Shown piece after piece: positions 1 through 5,157 of a stretch of DNA of 5,157 nucleotides. How positions within the stretch are numbered: the first letter of the stretch is position 1; every line of letters starts with the position of its first letter. Made by a program: the position numbers and the translations under genes. The stretch comes from DASSBR01 sp035708085 (lineage in GTDB: Bacteria > Pseudomonadota > Gammaproteobacteria > Natronospirales > DASSBR01). The notes below the pieces were generated by a model, which saw nothing but the letters and a program-made list of their open reading frames with translations, ran no database searches and was not told the DNA's origin. The DNA is taken from NCBI GenBank assembly GCA_035708085.1, contig DASSTE010000009.1, forward strand, positions 1-5,157. Reading direction: 5' to 3'.

Positions 1-497
1 GCGAGGAAGGCCGGAAACGTCACGACGCGCTTGAGAATATGGCTCGGGTGCGGCGTCCGCCCGGCATACAGGCTGGCGACGACGACCGCCAGCGAAATCA
101 GCACGGGGAAGCTGCCCAGCTGGTCGGCGACCACGGCCACGCCGAGCGCGTCGTGGCCGACCAGGGTCTGGATCAGCGGATAGCCCAGAAAGGTGGTGTT
201 GCCGAGACCGCAGACCAGGATCAGCGCGCCGGTGCGCCCACGCGACCAGCCGAGGCGCGGGCCGAGCAGGCCGAACACCAGCCACGCGCCGAGAAACGCC
301 AGCCACAGGACCACCGGCGGAAACCACAGGTGCGGGTCGAACGCGAGACCGGGAATCAGTTCCAGCACCAGCGCCGGCAGCGCGACGCGCAGCACCCACC
401 AGTTGAGCCCCTGCACCATGTCGGCCGGCGGATGCGCGAAGCGCGCCACCAGCACGCCCAGCACCAGGCAGCCGAACAGCATCAGCAGTGCGCTCAT
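1..497 (-). CDS. AEC-family (auxin efflux carrier / malate permease-like) transporter, N-terminal part, truncated by window edge
   Basis: Reading leftward from the ATG at 497 gives 165 complete codons and no stop before the left edge, so only the N-terminal half is present; the family is usually about 300 residues with ten helices. The product starts MSALLMLFGCLVLGVLVARF and has about five hydrophobic segments (roughly residues 3-20, 33-50, 60-80, 90-112, 118-143). Residues 97-108 read GLGNTTFLGYPL, the Gly-Asn-rich signature that marks the AEC fold after helix 3/4. Family members export or import small organic acids (malate, malonate, auxin in plants); substrate cannot be told here. No in-frame start lies in the nearest upstream bases and no strong Shine-Dalgarno is seen (a GGGAAAA stretch lies about 14 nt upstream). 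It lies 79 bp downstream of aox on the same strand and could be read through from it. Confidence 0.87.
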   Translation of the reverse strand, partial: MSALLMLFGCLVLGVLVARFAHPPADMVQGLNWWVLRVALPALVLELIPGLAFDPHLWFPPVVLWLAFLGAWLVFGLLGPRLGWSRGRTGALILVCGLGNTTFLGYPLIQTLVGHDALGVAVVADQLGSFPVLISLAVVVASLYAGRTPHPSHILKRVVTFPAFL

Positions 498-540
498 GCT
501 GAAACTGTCGCTTTTCCCGGGATAAACCGCATGACGGACC

Positions 541-554
541 TTGACTGAAGTCCA
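541..554 (-). promoter_or_regulatory. Weak candidate Fnr/Dnr box upstream of the AEC permease
   Basis: On the minus strand the bases read TGGACTTCAGTCAA, nine of ten fixed positions of TTGAY-N4-RTCAA. The centre lies about 50 nt before the permease ATG. No good -10 sits at the spacing expected for a class II site: TTTATC at 526-521 is too close. The same bases can also form a short hairpin (GGACTT with AAGGTCC), so the box may be chance. Confidence 0.25.
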
Positions 555-576
555 CCGCCAGGTTGAACCCCGAGTA

Positions 577-1284
577 TTAAAAATGAGGCCGGTCAGACTC
601 CTGCAGACTGCCCTGCGCCTCTACGCCCGCCAATTCATCGGCAAAGTCGTGATTGACGTCGCGGTGCAGCACCTCGTCGGCGCGAATCGCGACAATCACG
701 TCACGCAGCCGCGCGTTCGGAGCCAGGTTCCAGTAGTCGATCGCAACCTGCGGCGCGAGAACGTTCTCGTCCAGGCCGGCGTCGATGTGTGTGAGGTAGT
801 GATTGTAGCTGATGACCGCCTCTTCTTCGAAGTAGCCGACCACGCGATGCGCAGTGTGCGGCGAGGCAAGATACAGCAGGAAGAACGCATTGTAGAAAAT
901 GCCCTGCACGATCAGCACCACGGCGCGCTCGTACCAGGTCGGCTTGATCAGTTCCATGAACGTCATCAGGTGCATGCGCTCGTTTTCGGCCTCGTCGAGC
1001 AGCGTGAAGATCCAGCCGCGGTCGTCCTGCATGCGGCGCAGGCACTTGAGGTGCTGCAGCGTCGCGCCGACCATCCCGGGCACGGCGGCGACCGTCTCCA
1101 ACACCACGGCCCGATGGCCGTAACGCTTGGCGAAAAACGTGTCGGCGACGAAACGCAGCAGCTTGACGAAGCCGTAGGCGAACCGCTCGGAAAAGCCGCG
1201 CGGCTCATGGTGCCGAGCCAGGTCGATACCGGCGTGGTCGATCGGGTGGCGGACCGGGCTGATGCGGGTTCTGTGGGCGTTCAT
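577..1284 (-). CDS. aox: Alternative oxidase (AOX), non-haem diiron quinol:oxygen oxidoreductase
   Basis: The 235-residue product is a membrane-associated terminal oxidase that takes electrons from ubiquinol and reduces oxygen to water without pumping protons. All diiron ligand motifs are visible: LETVA with E63, NERMH with E102 and H105, FEEEA with E153, and RADEVLH with E204 and H207. Y160, seven residues after E153, matches the conserved catalytic tyrosine. VAAVPGMVG after the first ligand is also family-typical. There is no N-terminal regulatory cysteine as in plant AOX; the only Cys is C81. The usual LEEEA motif begins with Phe (F152). The ATG at 1284 is preferred: GGAG lies 8 nt upstream, while the in-frame TTG at 1329 falls inside the predicted -10 element. 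A Dnr box lies upstream. AOX should resist NO and cyanide, which fits its place beside nnrS and dnr. Known bacterial precedent: Vibrio fischeri aox is NO-inducible, through NsrR. Confidence 0.95.
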   Translation of the reverse strand: MNAHRTRISPVRHPIDHAGIDLARHHEPRGFSERFAYGFVKLLRFVADTFFAKRYGHRAVVLETVAAVPGMVGATLQHLKCLRRMQDDRGWIFTLLDEAENERMHLMTFMELIKPTWYERAVVLIVQGIFYNAFFLLYLASPHTAHRVVGYFEEEAVISYNHYLTHIDAGLDENVLAPQVAIDYWNLAPNARLRDVIVAIRADEVLHRDVNHDFADELAGVEAQGSLQESDRPHF

Positions 1285-1292
1285 GTGACTGT

Positions 1293-1296
1293 CTCC
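1293..1296 (-). promoter_or_regulatory. Ribosome binding site deciding the aox start
   Basis: GGAG on the minus strand, 8 nt before the ATG at 1284. It supports that start over the longer frame beginning with TTG at 1329, which would begin before the predicted transcription start. Confidence 0.65.
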
Positions 1297-1329
1297 GTAG
1301 AAAGTCAATTCGCTTTCAACGCGGGACAA

Positions 1330-1371
1330 ATGATAAAGATGAGGGGTTTTTTATGCCTTGATGAACGTCAA
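1330..1371 (-). promoter_or_regulatory. Class II Fnr/Dnr-type promoter of aox: box plus -10 element
   Basis: The box at 1358-1371 reads TTGACGTTCATCAA on the minus strand, a full match to TTGAY-N4-RTCAA. Downstream, 22 nt from the box edge, lies TATCAT (1335-1330), five of six matches to TATAAT. This places the box centre at about -41.5 from a start near 1323, the usual position for Fnr-family activation by direct contact with RNA polymerase. No recognisable -35 hexamer is needed or seen. The leader before the ATG at 1284 would be about 39 nt. The box sits 2-3 turns upstream of aox and just after the stop codon of the preceding gene, so aox can be transcribed independently. Confidence 0.8.
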
Positions 1372-1385
1372 GACGCGGAATGTTT

Positions 1386-1853
1386 TCAGCCGAGACCGTG
1401 GCTGCCGGCCGTTGCACCGGCGATGACGATCAGGCCAATGATCAGCAGGATAACGTGCAGATAGTGCAGACGGGCGAAGCGCTTCGGCAGGTTGTTGTCC
1501 AGCGGCCCCGACATGACGCGGCGCAGCACGCCCATCGGGCCGAGCACGAACAGCATCAGGAAAAACAGCGCCCAGAACACGAGCATCGCGTCGATCCACC
1601 AGAACTGCGCAAGGCCGAGCAGGTGCCAATAGCCGAGGCGGTACAACATCCAGCCGCCGGTCGCGCCGACCAGCAGGACAGCGCCGCGCGCCTGCGGCGC
1701 GAAGCGGTGTTCGATCGCCCGAAAGCGCTCGATCGCGCCCTCCGGGCTGCCGTGCAGTTCGGGCAACAGTACGGCGGCTACAAATGCGAGGCCGCCGATC
1801 CACCAGACCACACCGACGACGTGCAGCGCAACGGCAATCGCGATATCAGCCAT
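1386..1853 (-). CDS. Four-helix integral membrane protein, CopD/DUF2269-like, in the nnrS operon
   Basis: The 155-residue product has four hydrophobic segments (about residues 4-30, 56-76, 84-107, 131-150). The first contains H11 in HVVGVVWWIGG, the pattern of CopD/DUF2269-type membrane proteins. Other histidines are H49 in a short loop and H130/H133 at the start of helix 4; membrane-facing histidine pairs of this kind can bind haem or copper, but no ligand role is shown here. The ATG overlaps the stop of the small gene upstream by 8 nt, and no Shine-Dalgarno is visible, so translation is probably coupled. It is the third gene of the nnrS operon. NnrS itself is a haem- and copper-containing membrane protein, so a role in metal or haem handling is plausible, but the function is unknown. 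Confidence 0.82.
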   Translation of the reverse strand: MADIAIAVALHVVGVVWWIGGLAFVAAVLLPELHGSPEGAIERFRAIEHRFAPQARGAVLLVGATGGWMLYRLGYWHLLGLAQFWWIDAMLVFWALFFLMLFVLGPMGVLRRVMSGPLDNNLPKRFARLHYLHVILLIIGLIVIAGATAGSHGLG

Positions 1854-2016
1854 TCGGCGTTTTTTTTAATGGCGCGTCCTTGTGCTCGTGTTCATGGTCA
1901 TCGCGATAACCGTCCGTCCAGCACGGCGGATCGCTGGCGGGAAACGACTCGTCGCCCGCCTCTTCCACCTTGTCGCGCGGCTTGCGCCGTTCGCGGTCGC
2001 CAATCCGTGAATTCAT
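1846..2016 (-). CDS. Small hydrophilic protein with SFPASDPP motif, 56 residues
   Basis: This short gene lies between nnrS and the CopD-like gene. The ATG at 2016 follows a strong TAAGGAG with 6 nt spacing, 16 bp after the nnrS stop. The product is charged, without a signal peptide or membrane helix. Residues 18-33 read EEAGDESFPASDPPCW, matching a motif I recognise from small conserved proteobacterial proteins of unknown function (DE-x-SFPASDPP-x-W). The tail carries HEHEH at residues 41-45 and a single Cys (C32), so metal binding is possible but unproven. The last codons contain a run of eight A. The stop overlaps the next start by 8 nt. Its good ribosome site, tight packing and family motif all argue that it is real despite its length. 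Confidence 0.85.
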   Translation of the reverse strand: MNSRIGDRERRKPRDKVEEAGDESFPASDPPCWTDGYRDDHEHEHKDAPLKKTPNG

Positions 2017-2022
2017 CGTCGT

Positions 2023-2029
2023 CTCCTTA
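2023..2029 (-). promoter_or_regulatory. Strong ribosome binding site of the 56-residue gene
   Basis: TAAGGAG on the minus strand, 6 nt before the ATG at 2016. It lies in the short gap after the nnrS stop codon and is the clearest Shine-Dalgarno in this operon. Confidence 0.8.
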
Positions 2030-2032
2030 CGC

Positions 2033-3262
2033 TCAACCCGGCCGTCCGTCGATGCGCGGCCGCAGGTACATGATGCCGAACCGCAGGCTCCAGGGGATGA
2101 ATGCGATCAGCCAGACGGCCGCGGCCGCCAGGATGAGCCACAGCCCGCTGCGGTGATACTGAAATGGCGGGATTTCGGCCAGCACGCGCGCGATCGCCGC
2201 GAGCTGCACGATCAGGAACGCCCAGATCGCCGCCCGGCCGGCCACCAGCGGTCTGCCCGAATGACCGAGGCTGACGCGCGAGGCCATTCCCACCACCATG
2301 CCCGTGATATAGCCGATGCCGAGTGCGTGCAAGGGCGCGAGTCCCAGATCGAATGACGCGCCCGTGAGGCGCAGTATGCTTTGCGCGGCGAAGAAGCCCA
2401 TCGCGATCGCGAGCCAGGCGAAGCTGACATGCAGCATGCCCAGCAGCGGCACCCGCAGGCTGCGCAGCAACTGCCAGCGCCACGCGTGCCAGGCGGCGAG
2501 CAGCGCCAGCGGCAGATCGGGGAACACCGTCCAGTCGGCCCAGCCGCCGACGGTCAGCGCGAAGTGCGCCGCCACGCAGAGGAGCGTCGCCGGCAGCGTC
2601 CAGCCCGGTTTGACGATCGCGTAATCGTCCAGCACGCGGCTGCTGAAAAACGGAATCATCCGGTAGCTGACGGCAACGATCAGCGGCACGAGATACAGCC
2701 AGAAGCCTGCCGCCGTGGCGATCGTCAATAACTCCGACTGCTGCGTGCCCAGCCACCAGGCGTAGACGATCGCGCCGGCACAACCGGCGGTGACGCAGCC
2801 GAACGGGAACAGCACGTAACGCTTGTCGGCCTTGTCGGAGCGGCGCCAGACCTGCAGCAATGTGACGAGCCCGCCGATCCAGCCGGCGACATAGATGGCG
2901 ACACCGGCGACGGCGACGTGCCGGCCGACGAACACGCCGCCGTAATAGCAGGCCATGCCGAGCGCCATCACCAGCGCGATCGACACGTAGCGCGGCCGTG
3001 CGATCGGCTGAACGCCGAGCCAGCGCGGGAAGACCGTCATTAGAAAGCCGAACACGAAGAACGTGAACAGGCCGTACAGCATCAGGAAGATGTGCGCCGC
3101 CCCACCGAATATCGCGAGCCGGAGCACAGGCGCGCCGGGAACGTACCAGCCGGCGAGCGTCGCCAGCCAGAACAGCAGCGCGATGACGAGCTGCGCCGCG
3201 CCTGCCAGGAAGAAAACCCGATGCGGCGCGGCCGTCAGAACCGCCTGCTTATTGCGCGTCAT
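2033..3262 (-). CDS. nnrS: NnrS family haem/copper membrane protein, nitric oxide stress
   Basis: The product is 409 residues from the ATG at 3262, the usual size for NnrS, with about twelve hydrophobic helices. Family marks: PHRVFFLAG near residues 13-21, SYRMIPFFSSRVL at 199-211, and the C-terminal signature HALGIGYITGM...ASRVSLGHSGRPL at 312-339, with conserved histidines H312 and H334. NnrS proteins contain haem and copper and protect against NO or nitrosative stress; the exact chemistry is not settled. The frame stays open to a TTG at 3337, but that start lies inside the Dnr box. ATGs at 3289 and 3283 fall at or before the predicted transcription start, so 3262 is preferred; no clear Shine-Dalgarno decides between 3262 and 3283. 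First gene of a leftward operon, divergent from dnr. Confidence 0.93.
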   Translation of the reverse strand: MTRNKQAVLTAAPHRVFFLAGAAQLVIALLFWLATLAGWYVPGAPVLRLAIFGGAAHIFLMLYGLFTFFVFGFLMTVFPRWLGVQPIARPRYVSIALVMALGMACYYGGVFVGRHVAVAGVAIYVAGWIGGLVTLLQVWRRSDKADKRYVLFPFGCVTAGCAGAIVYAWWLGTQQSELLTIATAAGFWLYLVPLIVAVSYRMIPFFSSRVLDDYAIVKPGWTLPATLLCVAAHFALTVGGWADWTVFPDLPLALLAAWHAWRWQLLRSLRVPLLGMLHVSFAWLAIAMGFFAAQSILRLTGASFDLGLAPLHALGIGYITGMVVGMASRVSLGHSGRPLVAGRAAIWAFLIVQLAAIARVLAEIPPFQYHRSGLWLILAAAAVWLIAFIPWSLRFGIMYLRPRIDGRPG

Positions 3263-3290
3263 TGTGTCCAATGCGTCTCTCATCGGCATT

Positions 3291-3366
3291 GTGATAAGGT
3301 GCCAACCGCCGCCGGAACACGCCTTGATCCAAGTCAAGGCGTACGACGCCCGACAGGTCCGATACT
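3291..3366. promoter_or_regulatory. Divergent nnrS/dnr promoter region with one shared Fnr/Dnr box
   Basis: The palindromic box TTGATCCAAGTCAA (3324-3337) matches TTGAY-N4-RTCAA fully. To the right, GATACT (3361-3366) begins 23 nt after the box edge, close to class II spacing, and would start dnr transcription near 3372-3373, leaving a leader of only about 8 nt. To the left, TATCAC (3296-3291 on the minus strand) begins 27 nt from the box edge, about 5 nt longer than ideal, for nnrS. One site may thus serve both genes and allow dnr to act on its own promoter. Which side is stronger cannot be told from sequence. Confidence 0.8.
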
Positions 3367-3380
3367 ACCGGGGAACAGGA

Positions 3381-4070
3381 ATGAGTGTCGACGCCAGCGC
3401 AATGAAGGATGTGGATCGCCACTACCTGTTTGCCGCGTTGAGCGACGGGCAGCGCGCCGGGCTGCTCGCCCACACACGCGCGCGCGAGTTCAGTGCCGGC
3501 CAGTTGCTGTTCAGCCAGAACGATCCCGCGCCGGCGTTTTTTCTCCTGCGGCGCGGCGAGGTCAAATTGTATCGGGTGTCGGCCGAAGGCCAGGAAAAGA
3601 TCATGCGGCTGATCCGTCCCGGCATGAGCTTCGCAGAAAGCGTGATGTTCATGGACGACCCGCGCTACCCCGTGCACGCCGAGGGCGTGCGTGCCGGCGT
3701 CGTGCTTACAATCGAAACGGACGCGTATCTGAAAATCCTGCAGGATTCCTTCGACGCCTGCCGCATGGTGATGGCGCAAATGACGCATCGTATCCAGGCG
3801 CACTGGGACGAAATCGAGGCGTTGACACTGCAAAACAGCCGTTACCGCGTCACGCACTACTTGCTCGGGCTGGCGCCGGTCGGCGCGCAGGGCGAAGTTA
3901 GTGTCACGCTGCCGTCGCGCAAGTCGCTAATCGCAACGCAGCTCGCCGTGACGCCCGAGACGCTGTCGCGCATGCTGCACGCGCTGAGCAGCGAGGGACT
4001 GATTGAAGTCGACGATTACGCCGTGTGCATTCCGGATGTCGGCGCCTTACGAGCCAGCCTGACGCCGTGA
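3381..4070 (+). CDS. dnr: Dnr/Nnr-type Crp/Fnr family transcriptional regulator (probable NO sensor)
   Basis: The 229-residue product has an N-terminal cyclic-nucleotide-binding-like beta barrel (about residues 17-115), a long dimerisation helix (about 118-150) and a C-terminal winged helix-turn-helix (about 152-222). GQEKIMRLIRPGMSFAESVMFMDDPRY at 70-96 closely resembles Pseudomonas DNR. The recognition helix has E193-T-L-S-R197, the residues that read TTGA/TCAA half-sites. There are only two cysteines (C127, C216) and no N-terminal cluster, so no FNR-type iron-sulphur centre. H14 aligns with His14 of P. aeruginosa DNR, implicated in haem binding; the position of its His187 is Q187 here. The start at 3381 fits the family N-terminus; the open frame extends further upstream but would overlap nnrS and the promoter. 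AGGA lies directly before the ATG. Expected role: activates NO-responsive genes, including nnrS and aox nearby. Confidence 0.92.
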   Translation: MSVDASAMKDVDRHYLFAALSDGQRAGLLAHTRAREFSAGQLLFSQNDPAPAFFLLRRGEVKLYRVSAEGQEKIMRLIRPGMSFAESVMFMDDPRYPVHAEGVRAGVVLTIETDAYLKILQDSFDACRMVMAQMTHRIQAHWDEIEALTLQNSRYRVTHYLLGLAPVGAQGEVSVTLPSRKSLIATQLAVTPETLSRMLHALSSEGLIEVDDYAVCIPDVGALRASLTP

Positions 4071-4474
4071 TCGAATACTACGGCTGGATCAAGGCCTTTC
4101 ACATGAGCTGCGTCGCGCTCAGCGTGAGCTTGTTCGCCGGCCGCGGCATCTGGATCCTGTCGCAGCCGCGCCCGCTCTGGCGCTGGCTGCGCGTCGTGCC
4201 GCACATTGTCGACACGCTGCTGCTCGCGAGCGGCCTCACCCTCGCCTTCCTGATCCGCCAATACCCGTTCGTCAACAGCGGCTGGCTGACCGCCAAGGTC
4301 TTCGGCCTGATCGCCTACATCATCCTGGGCGTCGTCGTGTTCCGCGGCGCAAGGTTGAAATCGGCGCGCTGGCTGGTGTGGGCCACGGCGCTGATCGTCT
4401 TCGGCTACATTGTCAGCGTCGCCGTGACGAAGCAGTCGACCGGAATTTTCAGATATATGTTAAATGTTCGCTGA
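4067..4474 (+). CDS. SirB2 family integral membrane protein
   Basis: From the GTG at 4067 the product is 135 residues with four hydrophobic helices (about 10-30, 44-64, 74-93, 102-121). Typical SirB2 marks are KAFHMSCVALSVSLFAGRG at 9-27, VPHIVDTLLLASG at 44-56 and WLTAKVFGLIAY at 73-84; H12 and H46 are the conserved histidines. The GTGA at 4067-4070 is both start of this gene and stop of dnr, which indicates translational coupling. An ATG at 4025 in the same frame would place the start inside dnr and add residues unlike the family. SirB2 was named from Salmonella invasion-gene regulation, but its biochemical role is unknown. Its coupling with a Dnr-type regulator suggests a role in respiration or NO response (inference). 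Confidence 0.9.
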   Translation: MIEYYGWIKAFHMSCVALSVSLFAGRGIWILSQPRPLWRWLRVVPHIVDTLLLASGLTLAFLIRQYPFVNSGWLTAKVFGLIAYIILGVVVFRGARLKSARWLVWATALIVFGYIVSVAVTKQSTGIFRYMLNVR

Positions 4475-4499
4475 AATAACTACCGCCACCGGCTAAAAT
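4471..4499 (+). promoter_or_regulatory. Candidate sigma-70 promoter for the GAF sensor gene
   Basis: CTGAAA (4471-4476, four of six to TTGACA), a 17-nt spacer, then TAAAAT (4494-4499, five of six to TATAAT). The -35 overlaps the sirB2 stop codon. Transcription would start near 4506, giving a leader of about 20 nt. No Fnr/Dnr box is visible, so this gene is probably not under direct Dnr control. Confidence 0.55.
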
Positions 4500-4527
4500 G
4501 TGCTCGAATCGAAGCATAGGACACGTC

Positions 4528-5157
4528 ATGGAGATGACAGCACACAGGGAGGGAAGCGGAACGGAAACCGCCTTGCGCACCCGGAACGCGCTGCTTGCAG
4601 GGCAAAAGCGCGTGCTGGAACTGATTGCGGCCGGCGCGCCGGTTGACGACACACTCACCGAGTTGATGCGCTTCATCGAAGCGCAGGAAGATGGTCTGCG
4701 CTGCGGCATCCTGATCGTATCCGAAGACGGCGCCCATTTCCGCCGCGGCAGCGGCCCGAACCTTCCCGAAGCTTACCACCAGGCCCTCGACGGCGTGCCA
4801 ATCACGCCGCCCTATCTCGGTTCATGCGCCGAAGCGGCTCATACCGGTCTCCCGGTATTCGTCGCCGATATTGCCGCCGACATAACTTATTCGCCGCAAT
4901 GGCGCGAACTCGTCATGGGTTGTGGCCTTCACGCCTGCTGCTCGCTGCCGGTGCGCGCCGCGGACGGTACCGTGCTGGCCGCCTTCGCCATCTACTACAG
5001 TTGCCCGCGCGATCTGCACCCGGCAGATCCAGAGTTGATGGAAATTGCCACTCACCTGGCCGGCATAGCCCTGGAACGGGCGCGGTGGGAAACGAAGCTG
5101 CGCGAACGTGAGGCGCTTCTGGAAGCCGACCTGGCGGCGACACGGCAGTTGCAAACG
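4528..5157 (+). CDS. GAF-domain sensor protein, N-terminal part, truncated by window edge
   Basis: The frame is open for 210 codons from the ATG at 4528 to the right edge. AGGA (4518-4521) lies 6 nt before the ATG; a second in-frame ATG at 4534 is less well placed. After a short helical lead (residues 12-35) comes a GAF domain of about residues 38-185. Its marks are CGILIVSEDG (59-68), PYLGSCAEAAHTGLPVFVADI (95-115) and GLHACCSLPVRAADGTVLAAFAIYY (133-157). A charged helix, likely coiled coil, starts near residue 183 and continues past the edge. In this family such a GAF domain usually precedes PAS, histidine kinase or diguanylate cyclase domains; which output follows cannot be seen. The domain holds several cysteines (C60, C100, C132, C137, C138, C159), but no sensing role is shown. 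It is not obviously part of the dnr-sirB2 operon because it has its own candidate promoter. Confidence 0.85.
   Translation, partial: MEMTAHREGSGTETALRTRNALLAGQKRVLELIAAGAPVDDTLTELMRFIEAQEDGLRCGILIVSEDGAHFRRGSGPNLPEAYHQALDGVPITPPYLGSCAEAAHTGLPVFVADIAADITYSPQWRELVMGCGLHACCSLPVRAADGTVLAAFAIYYSCPRDLHPADPELMEIATHLAGIALERARWETKLREREALLEADLAATRQLQT

Noticed and set aside
39..548. Plus-strand frame of 169 codons at the left edge
   Set aside because: The product is a low-complexity Gln/Arg/His-rich shadow of the AEC permease frame on the opposite strand.
1340..1357. T-rich stretch after GGGG as a terminator between the CopD-like gene and aox
   Set aside because: There is no stable GC-rich stem before the run on either strand; the only dyad nearby is the Dnr box.
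541..1464. Long plus-strand open frame of 307 codons across the aox gene
   Set aside because: It is antisense to aox, has no recognisable domain, and the minus-strand frame carries every AOX ligand motif. Long shadow frames are expected at this GC content.
3063..3380. Extended N-terminus of the dnr frame
   Set aside because: It would run through the 5' part of nnrS and over the shared promoter. The Crp/Fnr homology begins only after 3381.
3249..3857. Minus-strand frame of 202 codons antisense to dnr
   Set aside because: No family resemblance; it overlaps a clear regulator and the promoter region.
1..5157. CRISPR arrays, tRNA or rRNA genes, insertion sequences
   Set aside because: I saw no regular direct repeats, cloverleaf-like sequence, transposase motifs or terminal inverted repeats on reading both strands.

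Overview
The window is GC-rich, densely packed chromosomal DNA. Its gene families (SirB2, NnrS, a Dnr-type Crp/Fnr regulator, AEC permease) suggest a denitrifying or nitric-oxide-exposed beta- or gammaproteobacterium. This is inference from gene content and composition; there is no rRNA or other taxonomic marker.

Layout. Leftward (minus strand), read from position 3262 down to 1: nnrS (haem/copper membrane protein linked to NO stress), a 56-residue hydrophilic protein with an SFPASDPP-type motif, a four-helix CopD/DUF2269-like membrane protein, a cyanide-insensitive-type alternative oxidase (aox), and the first half of an AEC-family permease that runs off the left edge. Rightward (plus strand): a Dnr/Nnr-type NO-responsive regulator from 3381, a SirB2-family membrane protein whose GTG start overlaps the dnr stop codon, then, from its own promoter, the N-terminal part of a GAF-domain sensor that runs off the right edge.

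Regulation ties the genes together. Two near-perfect Fnr/Dnr boxes of the form TTGAY-N4-RTCAA are visible. One (3324-3337) sits in the divergent nnrS/dnr intergenic region and can serve both genes. The other (1358-1371) lies upstream of aox, with a TATCAT -10 element exactly where a class II Fnr-type promoter needs it. The regulator encoded here has the E-x-x-S-R recognition helix that reads TTGA/TCAA half-sites and lacks the N-terminal cysteines of oxygen-sensing FNR, so it is the obvious candidate to bind them. A third, weaker match (541-554) precedes the permease.

Reading of the system (inference): on sensing NO, the Dnr-like regulator activates its own operon, the nnrS operon, and an alternative quinol oxidase. 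AOX has no haem or copper, so it should keep oxidising quinol when NO blocks haem-copper oxidases. No nitrite or NO reductase genes lie in the window. The least described parts are the coupling of aox to a Dnr box and the two uncharacterised proteins behind nnrS.
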